A stretch of 64,000 nucleotides of DNA from Dacryopinax spathularia (GCA_037974965.1 JBBPFI010000002.1:682001-746000), one strand, 5' to 3'; positions 37,198-48,443 are shown, counted from the stretch's first letter. Translations and numbers: made by a program. Notes: a model not told the origin generated them from the sequence alone.

Positions 37198-37859
37198 CCC
37201 CTTTCCAATCTGTGTGGAGATTTGTGATCGTTAGAGGGACTACATGACTCGTTAGCAGGATGGCCTATCTGATACACGTCGATGGAGCTCTCACTGGATT
37301 GGACGGTGGCAACAACGGCTTCCGACCTCAAAATATTGGTTGCCGATTTCCTTGGCAATTCAGCAACGTCACGGCGTCCCCCGTTTCCTGCTCGCGGTCC
37401 GACCGTCGCACGCTCGATTGCACAAACAGGAGCTCAGTCTGTGCGATACGGCTTGGAGCAGCAGGCAGATGGTACGAGATAAAAAGCCGCTCGCGGTGGT
37501 GGAAAAAATGGGGCAAGTTTGCGAAGGGAGCAAAAGAGTCGTCCGTCTCCGTGGATCTACCGTCTAATTCGGAGGTATAATCCTCTCTACCGGTCTCTAC
37601 GGCGGTCGGTTTACCTAATCCACCCATTGATCGGCCATCCCATCCCAAGTCTGGCAATTTCCTGCGTCATGGATTGGATCCACCGAGGCGGAGATGGGGC
37701 AGAGCAGTATTGAAGTGTACTCCGACCACGGGCATGTCAACCAAAATGCAATAGTTACTGTGAGAGAAACTACATCCCGAAACTAGCAAGCGCGTCGTGA
37801 ACCACAAGGATGATTCCCTGAGCGCGGTTCCTGAGGAATCGCCTCCTCCGACCGGCCTA
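37198..37859. other. Intergenic
   Basis: About 660 bases. Short open frames occur on both strands (for example minus 37,657-37,328), but none has a recognisable product. It may include the promoter of the DUF6532 gene and decayed 3' sequence of the H+-ATPase pseudogene. Confidence 0.4.
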
Positions 37860-38520
37860 TCAACCTATGGCGAGAGGATATAGCTGCACATCCTCCAGTG
37901 TACGGGTCTTGTCGGACCAGACGATGGTGAGACCACTGGCACCCAACTGTCCGATGACGGTAATACTGGTGGCAAAGGCTTCAAGCCTGGCGAAATGCTG
38001 AGTTGCAAGAGCGGAGGTGACGGAGAGCGGGGGAGCAATGGCCAGCGCAGCGCCATCGATCAGACGGACAAGCCTCAGGTATGTTATTGCGACCCTCAAG
38101 GGACGGATAGTGGTCTTTCGAGTAGCAGACGAGAATGACGATTCGAGCAGGACGCGGTCACGCGGAGAACAATGGAGGCAAAGGGCCGGAATGGTCGGAA
38201 GTGACCTGTGGTATCGTCGGTCCTGTCCAACAAGGTCGGTACTACGACGGAAGAAAGTATTGGGACCGATGAAGACAACGACACGTTCGACCCTGCACTC
38301 CTTGACGGTCGATATCCCCGATCTTGAAGGCGATCATCTCGCGGGACCGAAATCAGCGAACTCGATCTCCGACCACTCAGGCTGGCCGAGGGGCTTAGCC
38401 TTCACGTTCGCCGACAAGTCGACCGAGTCTTCTTGGCGTTCGACCATCATACTACTCGTAGAAACCATTCGTCGAGCTGACAAGCCAGAAGGGTAGCGAG
38501 CTGGGCGGAATCTTTCCAAA
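37860..38520 (-). pseudogene. Decayed P-type plasma-membrane H+-ATPase (PMA1-like) fragment
   Basis: Conceptual translation of the minus strand follows the type IIIA P-ATPase order. First comes a segment like the IGF-x-EER region (MMVERQEDSVDLSANVKAK), then PEWSEIEFADFGPAR and MIAFKIGDID (actuator-domain GDI motif). Next are RVVVFIGPNTFFRRSTDLV (cf. VVIATGVHTFFGKAAHLV), then LAIAPPLSVTSALATQHFAR and finally IVWSDKTRTLEDVQL. The last equals the phosphorylation motif CSDKTGTLT, but with the essential Gly replaced by Arg. The pieces lie in different frames: a stop follows FGPAR and the frame changes again after GDI. The ATP-binding half and the last membrane segments are missing. It is a dead partial copy of a host proton pump, not a gene. 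Confidence 0.75.
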
Positions 38521-39089
38521 CTGGCGGCATGCAACCACTATTGAAGAACCTGAATCATACCGATCGAAAGATTAGTCCAAGCGAGGGCGAAGCGTTTGCA
38601 CTGGCATCGTGCACGTGAGTGCAGCTCGCGCTCGCCGAAATTGGCGTAGGTTAGGATGCGAAAGTCGCCCTTTCCCAACAATGACTGGAGGTGACTTCTT
38701 GTCCAGGTTTGGCAGCTTTATCAAGAGCTCGGGCGGATGAGCGAATTTCATGAAATCGATATTAGCAAGGACAGTTACAGTGCCTTCTACATGCGCGTAT
38801 ATATGAAGGGTACCTCCCACCAAATGCCTAGGAGAGTGTCCACTTCTTTTCATGATCGATGAGGACTGGGAAGGAGCGAAAAAGGGCAGCCCCAGGCAAG
38901 GAAAACCCAACTTGCTGCCCGATGCGATCCTTTTCAACCATCTCATGGAGAGGACCGCACCATGGGTGCACAGTTCCCGCGTGTGTAGAGTAGATGAGTG
39001 TTTGGTAACAAAAACGAAGGAAAAGACCCGAAAGAAGACTCACGAAATTGTGCTTTCTGTGTGCCATAGTCACTTCCTCTCGTTTGTCG
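38521..39089. other. Between pseudogene and unit U copy
   Basis: Minus-strand open frames at 38,946-38,572 and 39,295-38,828 run through here, but I recognise no product. It could hold decayed N-terminal H+-ATPase sequence or host flank. Confidence 0.35.
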
Positions 39090-39317
39090 CGTAGAAATGC
39101 CTGTAGATCGTTAGTTCGCGACTTGAGATCAAATACAGTCACAGTACGTACCACCGAAGAAGGTATTAGCGAGATGTCCAGCCTGGGTGGTCTTGCTAAA
39201 GCATAGGAACCGATCTGTACGAATGTTTCGACAATTTTTTTTATCCTCCCGTAGATGAATACCGAAGTGCTGATACCTTGGAAAGGAACAGCCACTGCGA
39301 GAGAGAATCAGCAAGCT

Positions 39318-39405
39318 GAACAAGAGGAAGAAGAAGAAGAGAACGATGATGATAGCGAGGAAGAGGAGGAAGAGGAGGACAAGAAGGACGAGGAGGAGAT
39401 AAGAA
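39318..39405. repeat. Purine-rich GAA/GAG microsatellite
   Basis: Imperfect (GAAGAG)n and GATGAT runs inside unit U. They encode poly-Glu/Asp on plus or poly-Ser on minus by low complexity only. Confidence 0.85.
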
Positions 39406-39677
39406 AGACGGGAGTCAAGCCGAGAATAACCTCTCCGAGAGGGGTTGTTCGCGTGCCGACTCTCATATTCCTCATTGCGTGCCCTCCCTTCCCGCCCCAG
39501 CAAGCTTGTACGACGCAGAAATGAGTATGGAGAACCTCATTTACCATTGAAACCACTCCCCCAGCTGAAAGTGCACAGAATTGTAACTAGAGATCCTTTG
39601 AAAAGTAGTTAGCAATGATAATGCGTTGTACGACTTGAACACTCACAGAAAAGCCAGGAACATGCTTAGAAAATGCA

Positions 39678-40076
39678 TCACATCCCCTTATGAACTCCCT
39701 CCCCCACTCCCGCAACCTTCCCCGCCCCTTTCTCCCCTTCGATCAGGCCCAAATCCCTCAACTTCTTCTGCGTCTCCTTCAGGACGTTCAAAAGGTCATT
39801 CAGATCCTGAGCGACCTTGACGAGCACAGGGAGCAGCTCCTTCACTTTGACCGCGAACTTGGTGACCTCCTCGATCGAAAGCCAGCCCCAAACAGCCTGC
39901 GACGGGTCAGTAAAGCATTCCCCCAGAAAGGACTTACTCACCTTTAGATCCTCACATACTTTCTTGCGCCCATCCCAATAAACCCACGCTCCCACGCAGG
40001 CCACGATGGCCACGAAGATGCCGAATCCGATCTGGAGGGGGCCGAAGTTCATGTTGATGTTGCAGATTGGGGCCAT
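39678..40076 (-). CDS. Small membrane-anchored helical protein of unit U
   Basis: Two exons (40076-39942 and 39896-39678, intron 45 nt with GTGAGT donor) encode 117 residues. The N-terminus has one clear membrane segment (GFGIFVAIVACVGAWVYW) followed by basic residues (DGRKK), so the C-terminal part would lie on the positive side. The second exon encodes an amphipathic helix or coiled coil (VTKFAVKVKELLPVLVKVAQ, DLLNVLKETQKKL) and a Gly/Lys-rich tail. It is homologous to the 85-residue protein at 54,489-54,791 by shared promoter, intron position and second-exon pattern (VWGW...FAVKVKELL versus IWGT...FAGQVKDLI). No known family was recognised, and its function is unknown. Confidence 0.6.
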   Translation of the reverse strand: MAPICNINMNFGPLQIGFGIFVAIVACVGAWVYWDGRKKVCEDLKVSKSFLGECFTDPSQAVWGWLSIEEVTKFAVKVKELLPVLVKVAQDLNDLLNVLKETQKKLRDLGLIEGEKGAGKVAGVGEGVHKGM

Positions 40077-40129
40077 GTCGATGTTGCGATCGTTTGAGGT
40101 GGCAGATGATGGTCGAGAGGAAGGAGGAG

Positions 40130-40265
40130 AGAAGGTCGAACGAGGAGCGTTTAAGTATGCGAAAGGGCGCGGACCGGGACTACGCAATGGCTACGTAGTG
40201 CAACGCAGTGAGCTTGCATTGAGCTCGCCGGGTAAGGGGCAGGTACTCACCTCTGTCGTAGCTAT
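40130..40265 (-). promoter_or_regulatory. Conserved upstream block of unit U small gene
   Basis: The minus strand carries GTTGCACTACGTAGCCATTG, CGTAGTC and a TACTTAAACGC box 60-100 bases before the ATG. The same arrangement precedes the gene at 54,489. Conservation here is higher than in the coding exons, which argues for a regulatory role. TACGTA and ACTACGCA...TGCGTAGT form a partial palindrome. Confidence 0.6.
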
Positions 40266-41060
40266 TGACACGTGAGCCAAGCGATTCGGCGGAGGTCAGA
40301 ACGGATGGACTTACGACTCGGACGGGGAAGGCGTGCTGGAGAGGGAGCGGGAGAGGTAGAGGGAGAGCGGGATAAGGTGACCGCACAAGATATGAAGAGG
40401 GACAAGAAAGACTTACGGGACTGCTTAGGCGGGGTAAAGCGAGTGGCTGTAAGTGGGTACAGTAAGCGTCTTCCTCCTGTAGCGTACCTAGAGGAGTGGT
40501 TAGCAGTGGTTAGGAGGTTATGGACTTGCGCAGCCTCACCTTAGTTGAACTTCGTGTACTCTTGGGGTCGTTCTATTGGCGGATGCAGATGGATTAGCGA
40601 GTTTGATAAGGATGAAAATGGGGAAGCTGAAGCTGAGGATGAAGAGGACGTTATTGACCACTCAAGATCGAGCCATTCGTACAGTTAGGGACGGAGTGGT
40701 GCTGTGCAAGTGTTTAGGTTCTGTAGCACTAATCAGAGAACGCTCGCATGGAGGGAACCGCCGCCTTTTTCAATGCCGCCTTGCCTGTTTGGGTATGCCC
40801 AGTAGAGCGTCTTTAGAAGGCGCTGATGGTAACGCGCTGCGGGGGAGATCAGGTTGATCACATTAAAGATGATCGGGGAAGACTTACCCATCCGAATGTA
40901 CCGGAAGGACAAGAGTCTAACAATGATACTATTCCCGGTGGTCGCTAAAGGTAGAAGGGGCGAAGCAGGTGACAAGGTCGTGCCGTCCAAGTCGCCAGAA
41001 AGAGGTCTTGACGCAGAGGAAGCGGGACGAAGCAAGAGGAGTAATATAAAAACGATTTAT

Positions 41061-42939
41061 ATGAATTGAATTTACTGCAGGAAGGTCAATCAGAGTGGAG
41101 TGGGGGAGATCAGGGAACTCACTCAGTAGAAAGCGATCGTGGCCCAGACGCTATCGTCATCGCCGACCTCCCGAGCAGAGCGTGCTGCAGATGCTACCGC
41201 GTCTCCTCATCGATCACCCTGCTCTCATCAAGCCGGTCACCTGCCCCTCCCCTTCTCCCTTCTCTGTTCCCCTCAACACCGACCCTCTGCCTCCCGCACT
41301 CCCATTCTCCGTCCCATGTCCATGTCCAACTCCATCCCTATCTCTACCGCACCTCAGACCCCAACCCATCCAATCGCCGTTCCCATCCGCCCGAGAGCCC
41401 TGGTCTTCCTAACCACGTCTCTCCACTACCCCATCGCCCATCTCTGTCTCAACAGCATTCTCCGAGCGAACTCTTTCCGAACAGACAAGAACCTGACCCA
41501 AACTGGGCAAGCAAGCACCACGCAAATGGTGACAGGAGGAGAGTTTTGCGGGTCGGTTTGATGTCTTCGTCTCGCGGGTTGTCGACCTGGCAAAGGGCAG
41601 AGTTTAGATCGAGAGGAGGGGAAACAAGAGGAAGTGGTGGTAGAGGTGGGAAGAGTGGTTGGGCGGCAGGTGGTGGTGATGTTGGCGGGGTCGGTGGTGG
41701 TGATGGTGTTCGCGACGCGTCCAGGTACCGCCGGGCCTATGCGTGCTCACGAACCCTAGGTCATGTGCATGTGGTCTGGGCCGCGCCGCCCGCATAGGGA
41801 CTGGCCCGGCGCGGCTAGGGAGCCGTTCTGTGCATTTCTCGGCAGGGTGACCAAATTGGCCAACTCGGCTATAAGTGCTATCACCGCAGCCATAGCACCG
41901 CATGGCTCCCATAGCAGGACCCTCTCTACATAGCCACTTCAAAACTAGAGGACCCCGCAGAGGCGCGATATAGGGGTCCTTGCTATGCGTTGTTGATGGT
42001 TTTTACAGATGTACTACTCGTACAACAAGCGTACGTTCACATCCCAGAATAGTAACATGACTGGTCGTCTCAGCGGCCGGAATTCGGTTTCGGCTTCTGG
42101 ACAGGCTGGGAAGGCTGAGCAGACCCGGCTGGTCGCTGAGGTCCAATCGCTGCAGGGCCAACGAGGGGTAGCCCTCTCATCTTGTTCTCATGATTGGCCG
42201 TCTGCGCGGGAGGCCTTTGGGAGCAGTTGTCAGAGTAATGAACGCTGTGCACGGGATACAGGTACTGACGCGGTATTGTCCAAAGAGGGATTGAGAAGAT
42301 AGCTATCGGTATAGGCGCGCTGAGGCCTGTTTGAGATGGTTAACGGTAGGTATCGTCAGAAACAAAGCTGACTTGACGCACAACTGCCTTTGGTTGCTCA
42401 TTGTTGTTAGAAGGGCTGAAGGGTCGGTTTTGAGGGAGGTACGTGGAATGTCTTTGGAGAGACACGAAAGATGGTAGCATATAAGGGCTTCGTGTCCTGG
42501 AGTGGCCGGCGCTTACAATGTCTCGGAAGGTGACGCATCGGCCGCCTGGGTTGTGTAAGACAGATGCTGCCAGCCAGAGCTTATCCAAGCCTGCTGGCAA
42601 CGAACGCATGCGCTCGGCACTCTGAAGGAGGCAAATGGAAGCTGGATCCCGGATTTGCTGCGCTTTCAGAACAGAACAAGTGGGGGCGTATCTCGAAATG
42701 GGAGTGTTCAGGGCCTTGGTAATACCGGCCCGAACGAACCTGCCCGACGTGCACAAGCTCCTCGTCGCCGCATACACAGCCCGCCCCTGCTGTTGGTAGC
42801 ACAAGCGGACCCCGGCTCAGGGGATGTCTCAACATGGCTTGTAGATCTGGGAGATGGTATCAGCGAGCAAGGGATGTACAGCCAACAGTAACTGAGCACG
42901 TTCATTCTGCATACTCAGACCCGATCAATCGGCTCTGTT
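41061..42939. other. No confident gene
   Basis: Long plus-strand frames at 41,066-41,797 are Ser/Pro/His low-complexity and overlap each other in three frames, so I do not call them. GC-rich, hairpin-like sequence occurs around 41,760-41,830 (ctgggccgcgccgcc and its approximate complement). A possible small plus-strand product at 42,009-42,302 and minus frames at 42,340-42,835 are unrecognised. Confidence 0.4.
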
Positions 42940-43185
42940 CTACTTCTTGAGACCATGCTCGGCATGGGTCTGCCCAACATGGGCGCGGCTTGCCCCAACC
43001 CCAATATGGGCAGGACTCGCATGACCATACCCAACCGGGTGCTTAGAGTCGGGCTCAGCCTCATGATCCCCATATTCTTCGTGCTCCCCTTCATCGGGAC
43101 CGTGTTCGTGGCCTTGGGCTCCTCTGATGCGGGGACCAGGACGTGGAACGGGCCGAGGTTGAGGCCGGGGCTGCGGGTTGATCAT
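42940..43185 (-). CDS. Pro/His-rich open frame, doubtful
   Basis: An 81-codon frame with a Pro-Arg repeat start (QPRPQPRPVPRPGPR) and a Gly/His/Glu-rich rest. No family was recognised. It could be an exon of a larger minus-strand gene together with the His-rich frame at 44,093-44,599, but I found no convincing splice path. Confidence 0.2.
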   Translation of the reverse strand: MINPQPRPQPRPVPRPGPRIRGAQGHEHGPDEGEHEEYGDHEAEPDSKHPVGYGHASPAHIGVGASRAHVGQTHAEHGLKK

Positions 43186-43529
43186 ACCATGACCGCCCAG
43201 ATTCGACGCATGTGGAATGTTGCTAGAAGGATGTATGAGACAAGTGCGACATTCCGAGGAAGAGTACCGACTGGTGGGCTACGGCTGCGTTAAGCGCCTG
43301 ATGGTGTTCCGCAGCAGGCTCGGCTTTGCCGCTGGGATCGGCCTTATCAGCGGCAACCCAATGAGTAAGATATGTTCGAGCTTACTCAGCGTGATCGTGA
43401 TGCTGAGCAGACATTGTCGATGGTTCAGATCGCTGGAATGTAGATCAAACGATGGTTGTCGTGGAGTAACAGACAAGTCGACGCCATAAGGTCTTGCGTC
43501 TTATAGTCCCCCGGGCAACAAGGGATGTC

Positions 43530-43985
43530 TCACAGCCCTTGCCGGAAGACAGGGGATTCGGCCGGGCATAGCCAGGTTTCTGCACCGCAGAGCAGGGAGC
43601 TGCAGAGCCCACATGCTTCTTTTTCAGGCGCAGATGTCATGTGAAACGCCATTGACGCCATCGGGCTTCCTACTTGATAAAGAGCTGTGGTTGCAGTGCT
43701 GAGGATCTCGAGCATCATACGAGGCCTAGGATACAAGTAGAACAAGCCAAAGCAGAATAAGAGCGGTAGAATCAGGAAAGTACGTGAGAGTTCGCAATCA
43801 CGAGACAAATCCGGAAACACAAGCAGCGAAGCTCGGTCATCCATCAAATTCCAAACGGAAACAATCGGTCTCGGAGCTTTGTCCGGGGGCCGTTGTCGCC
43901 TTGCCCTCTCATCCGCTCGTCGCAACTTCTCACTGACCTCCTCCTCAATTGACAATGCGATTGCAAACACGTCAAGCATGTACAA
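43530..43985 (-). CDS. Putative single-pass membrane protein, doubtful
   Basis: A 151-codon frame (the second ATG gives MLDVFAIALSIEEEVSEKLR). It has a charged Arg/Lys/Glu-rich N-terminal part followed by one hydrophobic segment (TFLILPLLFCFGLFYLY). The C-terminal part is Cys-rich and irregular. No homologue was recognised. It could be a decayed or random frame. Confidence 0.25.
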   Translation of the reverse strand: MYMLDVFAIALSIEEEVSEKLRRADERARRQRPPDKAPRPIVSVWNLMDDRASLLVFPDLSRDCELSRTFLILPLLFCFGLFYLYPRPRMMLEILSTATTALYQVGSPMASMAFHMTSAPEKEACGLCSSLLCGAETWLCPAESPVFRQGL

Positions 43986-44092
43986 CGTCCAGCGATGCGG
44001 TCGAAAACTTGAAAGTCGGAATACTCATATCGCAAGGAATATGGAAGCGAGCCAATAAGCGCCGATAAGGTCAGAGGAAGGCCTTGAAGCTC

Positions 44093-44599
44093 CTATCGCC
44101 ATGGTGTGTGAGCCCAGTCGCGAGCATCGTGTAAACCTCCACGGTGCTGGAGGTAGACCGGCTCATGCCGTCCATAGCCCGTCTGGCCGCGGTGATGAGA
44201 AGGGCGATGGCCGTGGAGATGTGAAGGATGATGGTGATGGTAATATGGCGTCCATCCGCTCCAAGCGTGAGAGACGCCGTACGGGTACATGGGCGTTCCG
44301 TGGTGATAGATCAGCCTTGAGTACGCGTCGAATGGTGTCGTTGCATGCATCGGATGATATGAACCGCTCGTATGCGGGTGGATGGGTGCGATGGAAAGAC
44401 AGTAAGGCCGAGTGCGAGGATCTTGGGCCCAGGCCCCTGAATCACTCGAGAATGGGTCGGAGTGGGGGTGGTGTGGATGCGGCATCGAAGGATGATGCGG
44501 CCAGGCTCCGTGGGGTGAGATGTAGAATTGTTCCATAGCTTGATCGACTTGGTTGCGACTGCCGTCCGATGAGACATCAGGTAGTGGGATGATCCCCAT
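44093..44599 (-). CDS. His/Pro/Tyr-rich protein, putative
   Basis: A 168-codon frame opens MGIIPLPDVSSDGSRNQVDQ, and His clusters follow (HPHHPHSDPF, YYHHHHPSHLHGHRPSHH). A TATA-like tatatataatg lies about 100 bases upstream on the same strand. Composition resembles disordered tails of transcription factors or metal-binding proteins. No domain was recognised. An alternative frame from 44,688 overlaps it, so an intron or different start is possible. Confidence 0.35.
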   Translation of the reverse strand: MGIIPLPDVSSDGSRNQVDQAMEQFYISPHGAWPHHPSMPHPHHPHSDPFSSDSGAWAQDPRTRPYCLSIAPIHPHTSGSYHPMHATTPFDAYSRLIYHHGTPMYPYGVSHAWSGWTPYYHHHHPSHLHGHRPSHHRGQTGYGRHEPVYLQHRGGLHDARDWAHTPWR

Positions 44600-44699
44600 C
44601 TCGAGGTGTCTTTGGTTGCGAGAGATCGACGATGGTTGCGAGGGTAGGCGTGTTTGAGTCGGAGCATGGTAGGTCTCGCAGACGCCATATATATAATGC

Positions 44700-45279
44700 T
44701 CGCCTCGTGTTGCAGAGGAGTCAGTTCAGTGTCATATCCCGGCGGGCCCCATGTTGATCGTTATACAATGCGGCACGTGTCCGGGACTGTGCTCTCATCA
44801 TAGAGGAGAAGTAAGAAGAAGGTGGCAACGCCCCCGGGACTACATTGCTAATGAGTCACGAATCAAGATCAGATAGGGGCGAGCCTAACTGACCAATGAC
44901 ATCAACACTGCATGTCCTCCTCCAGCTGAGAGTCGCACTGGCCAGACAACCATAACTCGCAAGGCTCACAGATCGATCAGATCATGCTCTTCAAGGTTGC
45001 TACCGCCGCTTGGTGCAATCCCGATCGTGGCCGAGGCCAAATGGGCGAGGGCGCACAGCATTCTCAACTCGCGCTTTCGATGTTGAGAATGAGCCTTGTT
45101 GGAATGTCAGCGTCCAATATTTTTGCATTCCAGTCGGGCAACGGGGCGACCAGGTGAAACAGAGCGTCGTCAAACCAACATACTTGCACATCTCAGCAAA
45201 TTGCTCGGGCGAAGAAGCGAAGTTTCTCCCCAAGTCACTGCGTTCAAGGGTCCGTAGGAGACCCGAAGTGTAGGCGCGT
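44700..45279. other. Intergenic, left flank of copy A
   Basis: About 580 bases. A minus-strand frame at 45,233-45,000 (FASSPEQFAEMCKYVGLTTL) has protein-like composition but no recognised family. A GTGATGGTCCCGTACGCGG palindromic stretch at about 45,278-45,310 may mark the end of copy A. Confidence 0.3.
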
Positions 45280-45379
45280 GATGGTCCCGTACGCGGAGGT
45301 ACGGGCTGTCACAGCCACAGGGACCATAGGGGAAGGGGAGTGTAGCCCGGGTTAGGGCACACTCCCCAAGGTAGGAGCC

Positions 45380-45565
45380 TCTCTTTTTTTTTAAAGTACA
45401 AGTTTTTTATTGTATCTATTAATTGTGTAGTACAAGTAGATACAAAAAAATTGTAATTAATGAAATACAATTATTTTTAAAAATTTGACCTACAAGAAGC
45501 GCGCGCGAGTCCTTGTAGGGTCCCTACAAGCACCTACGCGCGAGTCGTTGCAGGTCACGTGGCTA
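45380..45565 (+). repeat. Left subterminal AT-rich / CTTGTAGG block of copy A
   Basis: AT-rich tract with attgtatctattaattg and tacaagtagatac, then CCTACAAG, CTTGTAGG and CTACAAG within GCGCGCG. The inverse of this pattern is found at 57,181-57,380. Confidence 0.55.
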
Positions 45566-45677
45566 GGGACTCACCGTAGCCTCGAGGCCAACTCATGCCA
45601 GCGCCTACGCTAAGTCCCCAGCTCGTCGTCTACGCCGACGACACCACCACCTTCCCCCCGAACACCACCGCCCACAC

Positions 45678-45775
45678 CACCACCTTCCCCACCACCTTCC
45701 CCACCACCACCTTCCCCACCACCACCTTCCCCACCACCACCTTCCCAACCACCACCACCTTCCCCAACTGTTCCC
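45678..45775 (+). repeat. (ACCACCTTCCCC)-type minisatellite
   Basis: About eight imperfect copies of ACCACCTTCCCC / ACCTTCCCC. Translations on both strands are low-complexity. Confidence 0.85.
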
Positions 45776-46157
45776 CCCTCCACTCGACTCCCACCTTACC
45801 TCTTCCCAGGGCCCGACGACGACGACGACGACCTCAAGCCGCGACCGAGCAGACCTCTTTTTGGAGGGTTGCAGAACAAGACACACGAAGACGAACGACG
45901 AGCTCGAGCTCGAGGACGACGTCACCGAACCTCTGCAAGAGTTGAGGTCGACGTCTCGTCCTCACCCCGAACGCAGCCAAGCAAGAGCTGCGACGAACCG
46001 ATCGTTTCCTACCGTTCGTTACGATAACCCACCAGCGGGTTGTTCTACACGTCGAGCGTGTAGAACGAGCAAGATTCGATATATCCGGAGCGGGTTAGAG
46101 GTTGTAGAGCGCTCTTGAGGTACGTACAGTTAGTCCCATGGCGAGAAATCGCCACAT

Positions 46158-48130
46158 ATGCTGACGTTTCGCACAGATATGACATTCGCAACGTGGGAGA
46201 CCGGCTTTCGCAACGCCCCACGCGAGCGCACCGAGTATGAGGAGAAGGTAGCGGCTGAGCTGGGTTTGCAGGTCGTCAAGTCAACGCCTGCAAAGGTGGA
46301 TGGTAAGTTCGTTAATTGGAATTGTCATTACTCTAACTAACGACATTCCCAGATCCGCCACAAGCCAACTTCAGCGGGTCAAGACACTTTACGCTGTACG
46401 ACCGTTGGCACAAAGACTACGCCCACCGCTTCCTCAACCAACCCAGCACCCTCCGCAGGCGTGTCGACAACGAGACCCTCGCCATGTTCTCCATCGAACA
46501 GTTCCGCACCGCCCAGATCGAGGACGCTGCCGATCTGTTCAAGACATCAACATATGCGGAGCGGAAGACTCGCTTCCTCGACCTTCGCCAGCGATTCCTG
46601 GCGACCCAGAGTGGCCAGGGCGAGGACGAGCTCGCGTTCGTCGCCGAAGACCACGCCAAGAACATGTGGGCGCGAAGTCGACTCGATTGGACCGTCTACG
46701 CCCAGCCGTACGACCCCAAACGGCCCCATCGTCCGTATTGCGAAGGTCCACCGCCAGACGCCACGAACGCCATGGTCTGGTGGGCACCCCACCAGCTCCT
46801 CTGGTTCAGCCCGGTCTCCGTCAAAGGGGCTGCACCATGGACTCGCGGAGAGCTTGAGCAGCTCTATGGCGGCATGGCTGGCTTCCTCAATGCCTGGTGG
46901 GCGAAGACTCTGTGCGACGCACACGATCACTTCCTCAAGACGGCTACCGGCCTTCTCCGCCAGTACGGGGACCATGATCCCATCAAAATCGCATACGGCG
47001 ACCTCAGCAAGTTCTGGGGCGCCAATTTCAACATCGAAAAGCGGGATCTCTTCGATTGCATGACGTACGAGATGGGCAGGCTTGTGTGGCTTCGTGCCCA
47101 AGCCAAAGTACGCGATCTACACGGGATCGTCAACTTCCTGCTCGCCCGCCTCCACCCCAACCCCCACACCCACGACAACCTCCCCACCGTCCACAACTAC
47201 GTGGGCGTCCGTGTAGCCAAGCTCGGCAAGGACGACGCGCCTGAAGACCTGCCAGCAGATGTCTTCGCCAACCTCCTGCACGATGGCGTCCCCGTCCTCC
47301 TGCCCCAGCTCGACCACAGCAAGCTGGAGATTCGTCCGGACGGTACCAGGTGCCCTGCACCTTGGAAGGACCGCAACCTGACCCTCGAATGGGTCAAGAA
47401 GACGCGCAAGTCGATCTACGACGCGCACATTGCGGCAGGCGGGGAAAAATTCGACTACGAAGCCAACGCCATCTCGCCCTATGCCAAGACGCGTGAGCAA
47501 GCTCGTGGATCGAGCAGGAAGGGCAAGAGAAGCCGTCCAGAGTCAGACGAGCCAGCAGCCGGGAGCAGCAAGGCTCGGAAGCTGGATGGCTTCTTCGGCA
47601 AGGTCAGGCAGCGCGTCCACAACCTCAACCAGTCTGGCGAGACGTGGACGCCTGGGATCGGTCGTCCACAAGTCCGATACGCGAGAGAACCGGGAACTGC
47701 TCCGGATGGCATTCAGCTGCCTCCTCCGCCTCAGCAGCAGCAGCAACAGCAGCAGCAGCAGGAGCAGCAGCAGGAGCAGCAGCAGGAGCAGCAGCAGGAG
47801 CAGCAGCAGGAGCAGCAGCAGGAGCAGCAGCAGGAGCAGCAGCAGCAGGAGCAGCAGCAGCAGGAGCAGCAGCAGCAGGAGCCGCTCTTCCTTCGCGAGA
47901 CTCCTCTGCCAGACGGACAGGCTGGCCCCTCCCGGTTCCCTCGCTATCCCTCCCCCTCCCCTCCCTGGTTCGACTCTCGCACACCAGAGCCGCCTCGTCT
48001 CACGCCAGTTCCCTTATTCCTCGCCGACACCCCACCTCCTCCAGCACAGCCCGTCCGTCGCATCAATTTCAGCGACAAAGCTGCCTGGGCTGAGCTGCTG
48101 GCCAAGCTGAGGGCCAAGAGGGAGCAGTAG
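46158..48130 (+). CDS. Unknown 640-residue protein of copy A, Gln/Glu-rich tail
   Basis: Two exons (46158-46302 and 46353-48130; intron 50 nt, GTAAGT...CCCAG) join in frame to 640 residues. The first ~430 residues look like a folded helical protein (FTLYDRWHKDYAHRFLNQPS, KNMWARSRLDWTVYAQPYDP, MVWWAPHQLLWFSPVSVKG). A basic nuclear-type signal (RKGKRSRPESDEP) and GFFGKVRQR follow. Then comes a (CAG)n-based Gln/Glu tract (47,731-47,880), then Pro-rich sequence and a short helical end (DKAAWAELLAKLRAKREQ). I recognise no domain. Position as first gene of the element, with the transposase 314 bp downstream on the same strand, suggests an element-encoded accessory or captured gene. The matching gene of copy B would lie beyond the window. 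Confidence 0.7.
47731..47880 (+). repeat. (CAG/GAG)n coding microsatellite
   Basis: Fifty near-perfect CAG/GAG triplets giving a Gln/Glu tract inside the gene above. A second, independent Gln/Glu tract lies in the transposase at about 48,945-49,215. Confidence 0.9.
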
Positions 48131-48443
48131 CGGGGTTTTCTTTCCTCATAGGTGCATTTTCATTACTAACTAAATTACTGATACTAACTTGGCATACAGC
48201 TAGTTTTAGATCGTACTGTTCTTTTAGTAGGTTAGATATGAATACAACCCGTTAATACCAGCATGCACGAGTGGTTCCCCGGAGAACGATGGCCTTTTCG
48301 GGCACGAGCGTGACTTGGGACCGATTGGGTAAGAATCTTACCATACTAGGCAGCATCCTGGGAGGATCTGCCTGGTCTGCGTGCTTTGAGTCCCACGACT
48401 CAAAACGAGGACCAGACAGGTCTTCCTTCCCCATTCCCTGGAG

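Larger units (their letters stand above)
39090..41060 (-). mobile_element. 'Unit U', free-standing diverged copy
   Basis: Read on the minus strand, this stretch matches 52,430-55,265 block by block in the same order. The blocks are an AT-rich start, the AGACCTCTTTCTGG motif, the splice-donor block GGTAAGTCTTCCCCGATCAT, CATACCCAAACAGG, CGAATGGCTCGA and CCAATAGAACGACCC. Then follow a CTC-rich tract, the promoter block TTGCACTACGTAGCCA, a small two-exon gene, CTGTGAG...CAAGTCGT, and TGTCGAA...ACAGATCG before GTACTGTGACTGTAT. It lacks the segment holding the 136-residue gene of the other copy. Here no transposase gene flanks it, so U can exist apart from the large element. Ends are approximate, and I found no terminal repeats. 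Confidence 0.7.

Noticed and set aside
37328-37657. Minus-strand 109-codon frame upstream of DUF6532 copy 2 as its first exon
   Set aside because: No splice path to the exon near 37,176 keeps a single frame convincingly.
39255-39556. Glu-rich or Ser-rich small proteins
   Set aside because: They are driven by the GAA/GAG microsatellite. The surrounding sequence is conserved with the other unit U copy, but the tract itself is not.
41066-41797. 243-codon Pro/Ser/His-rich frame
   Set aside because: Three overlapping frames are equally open, composition follows the base bias, and no domain or splice pattern was found.
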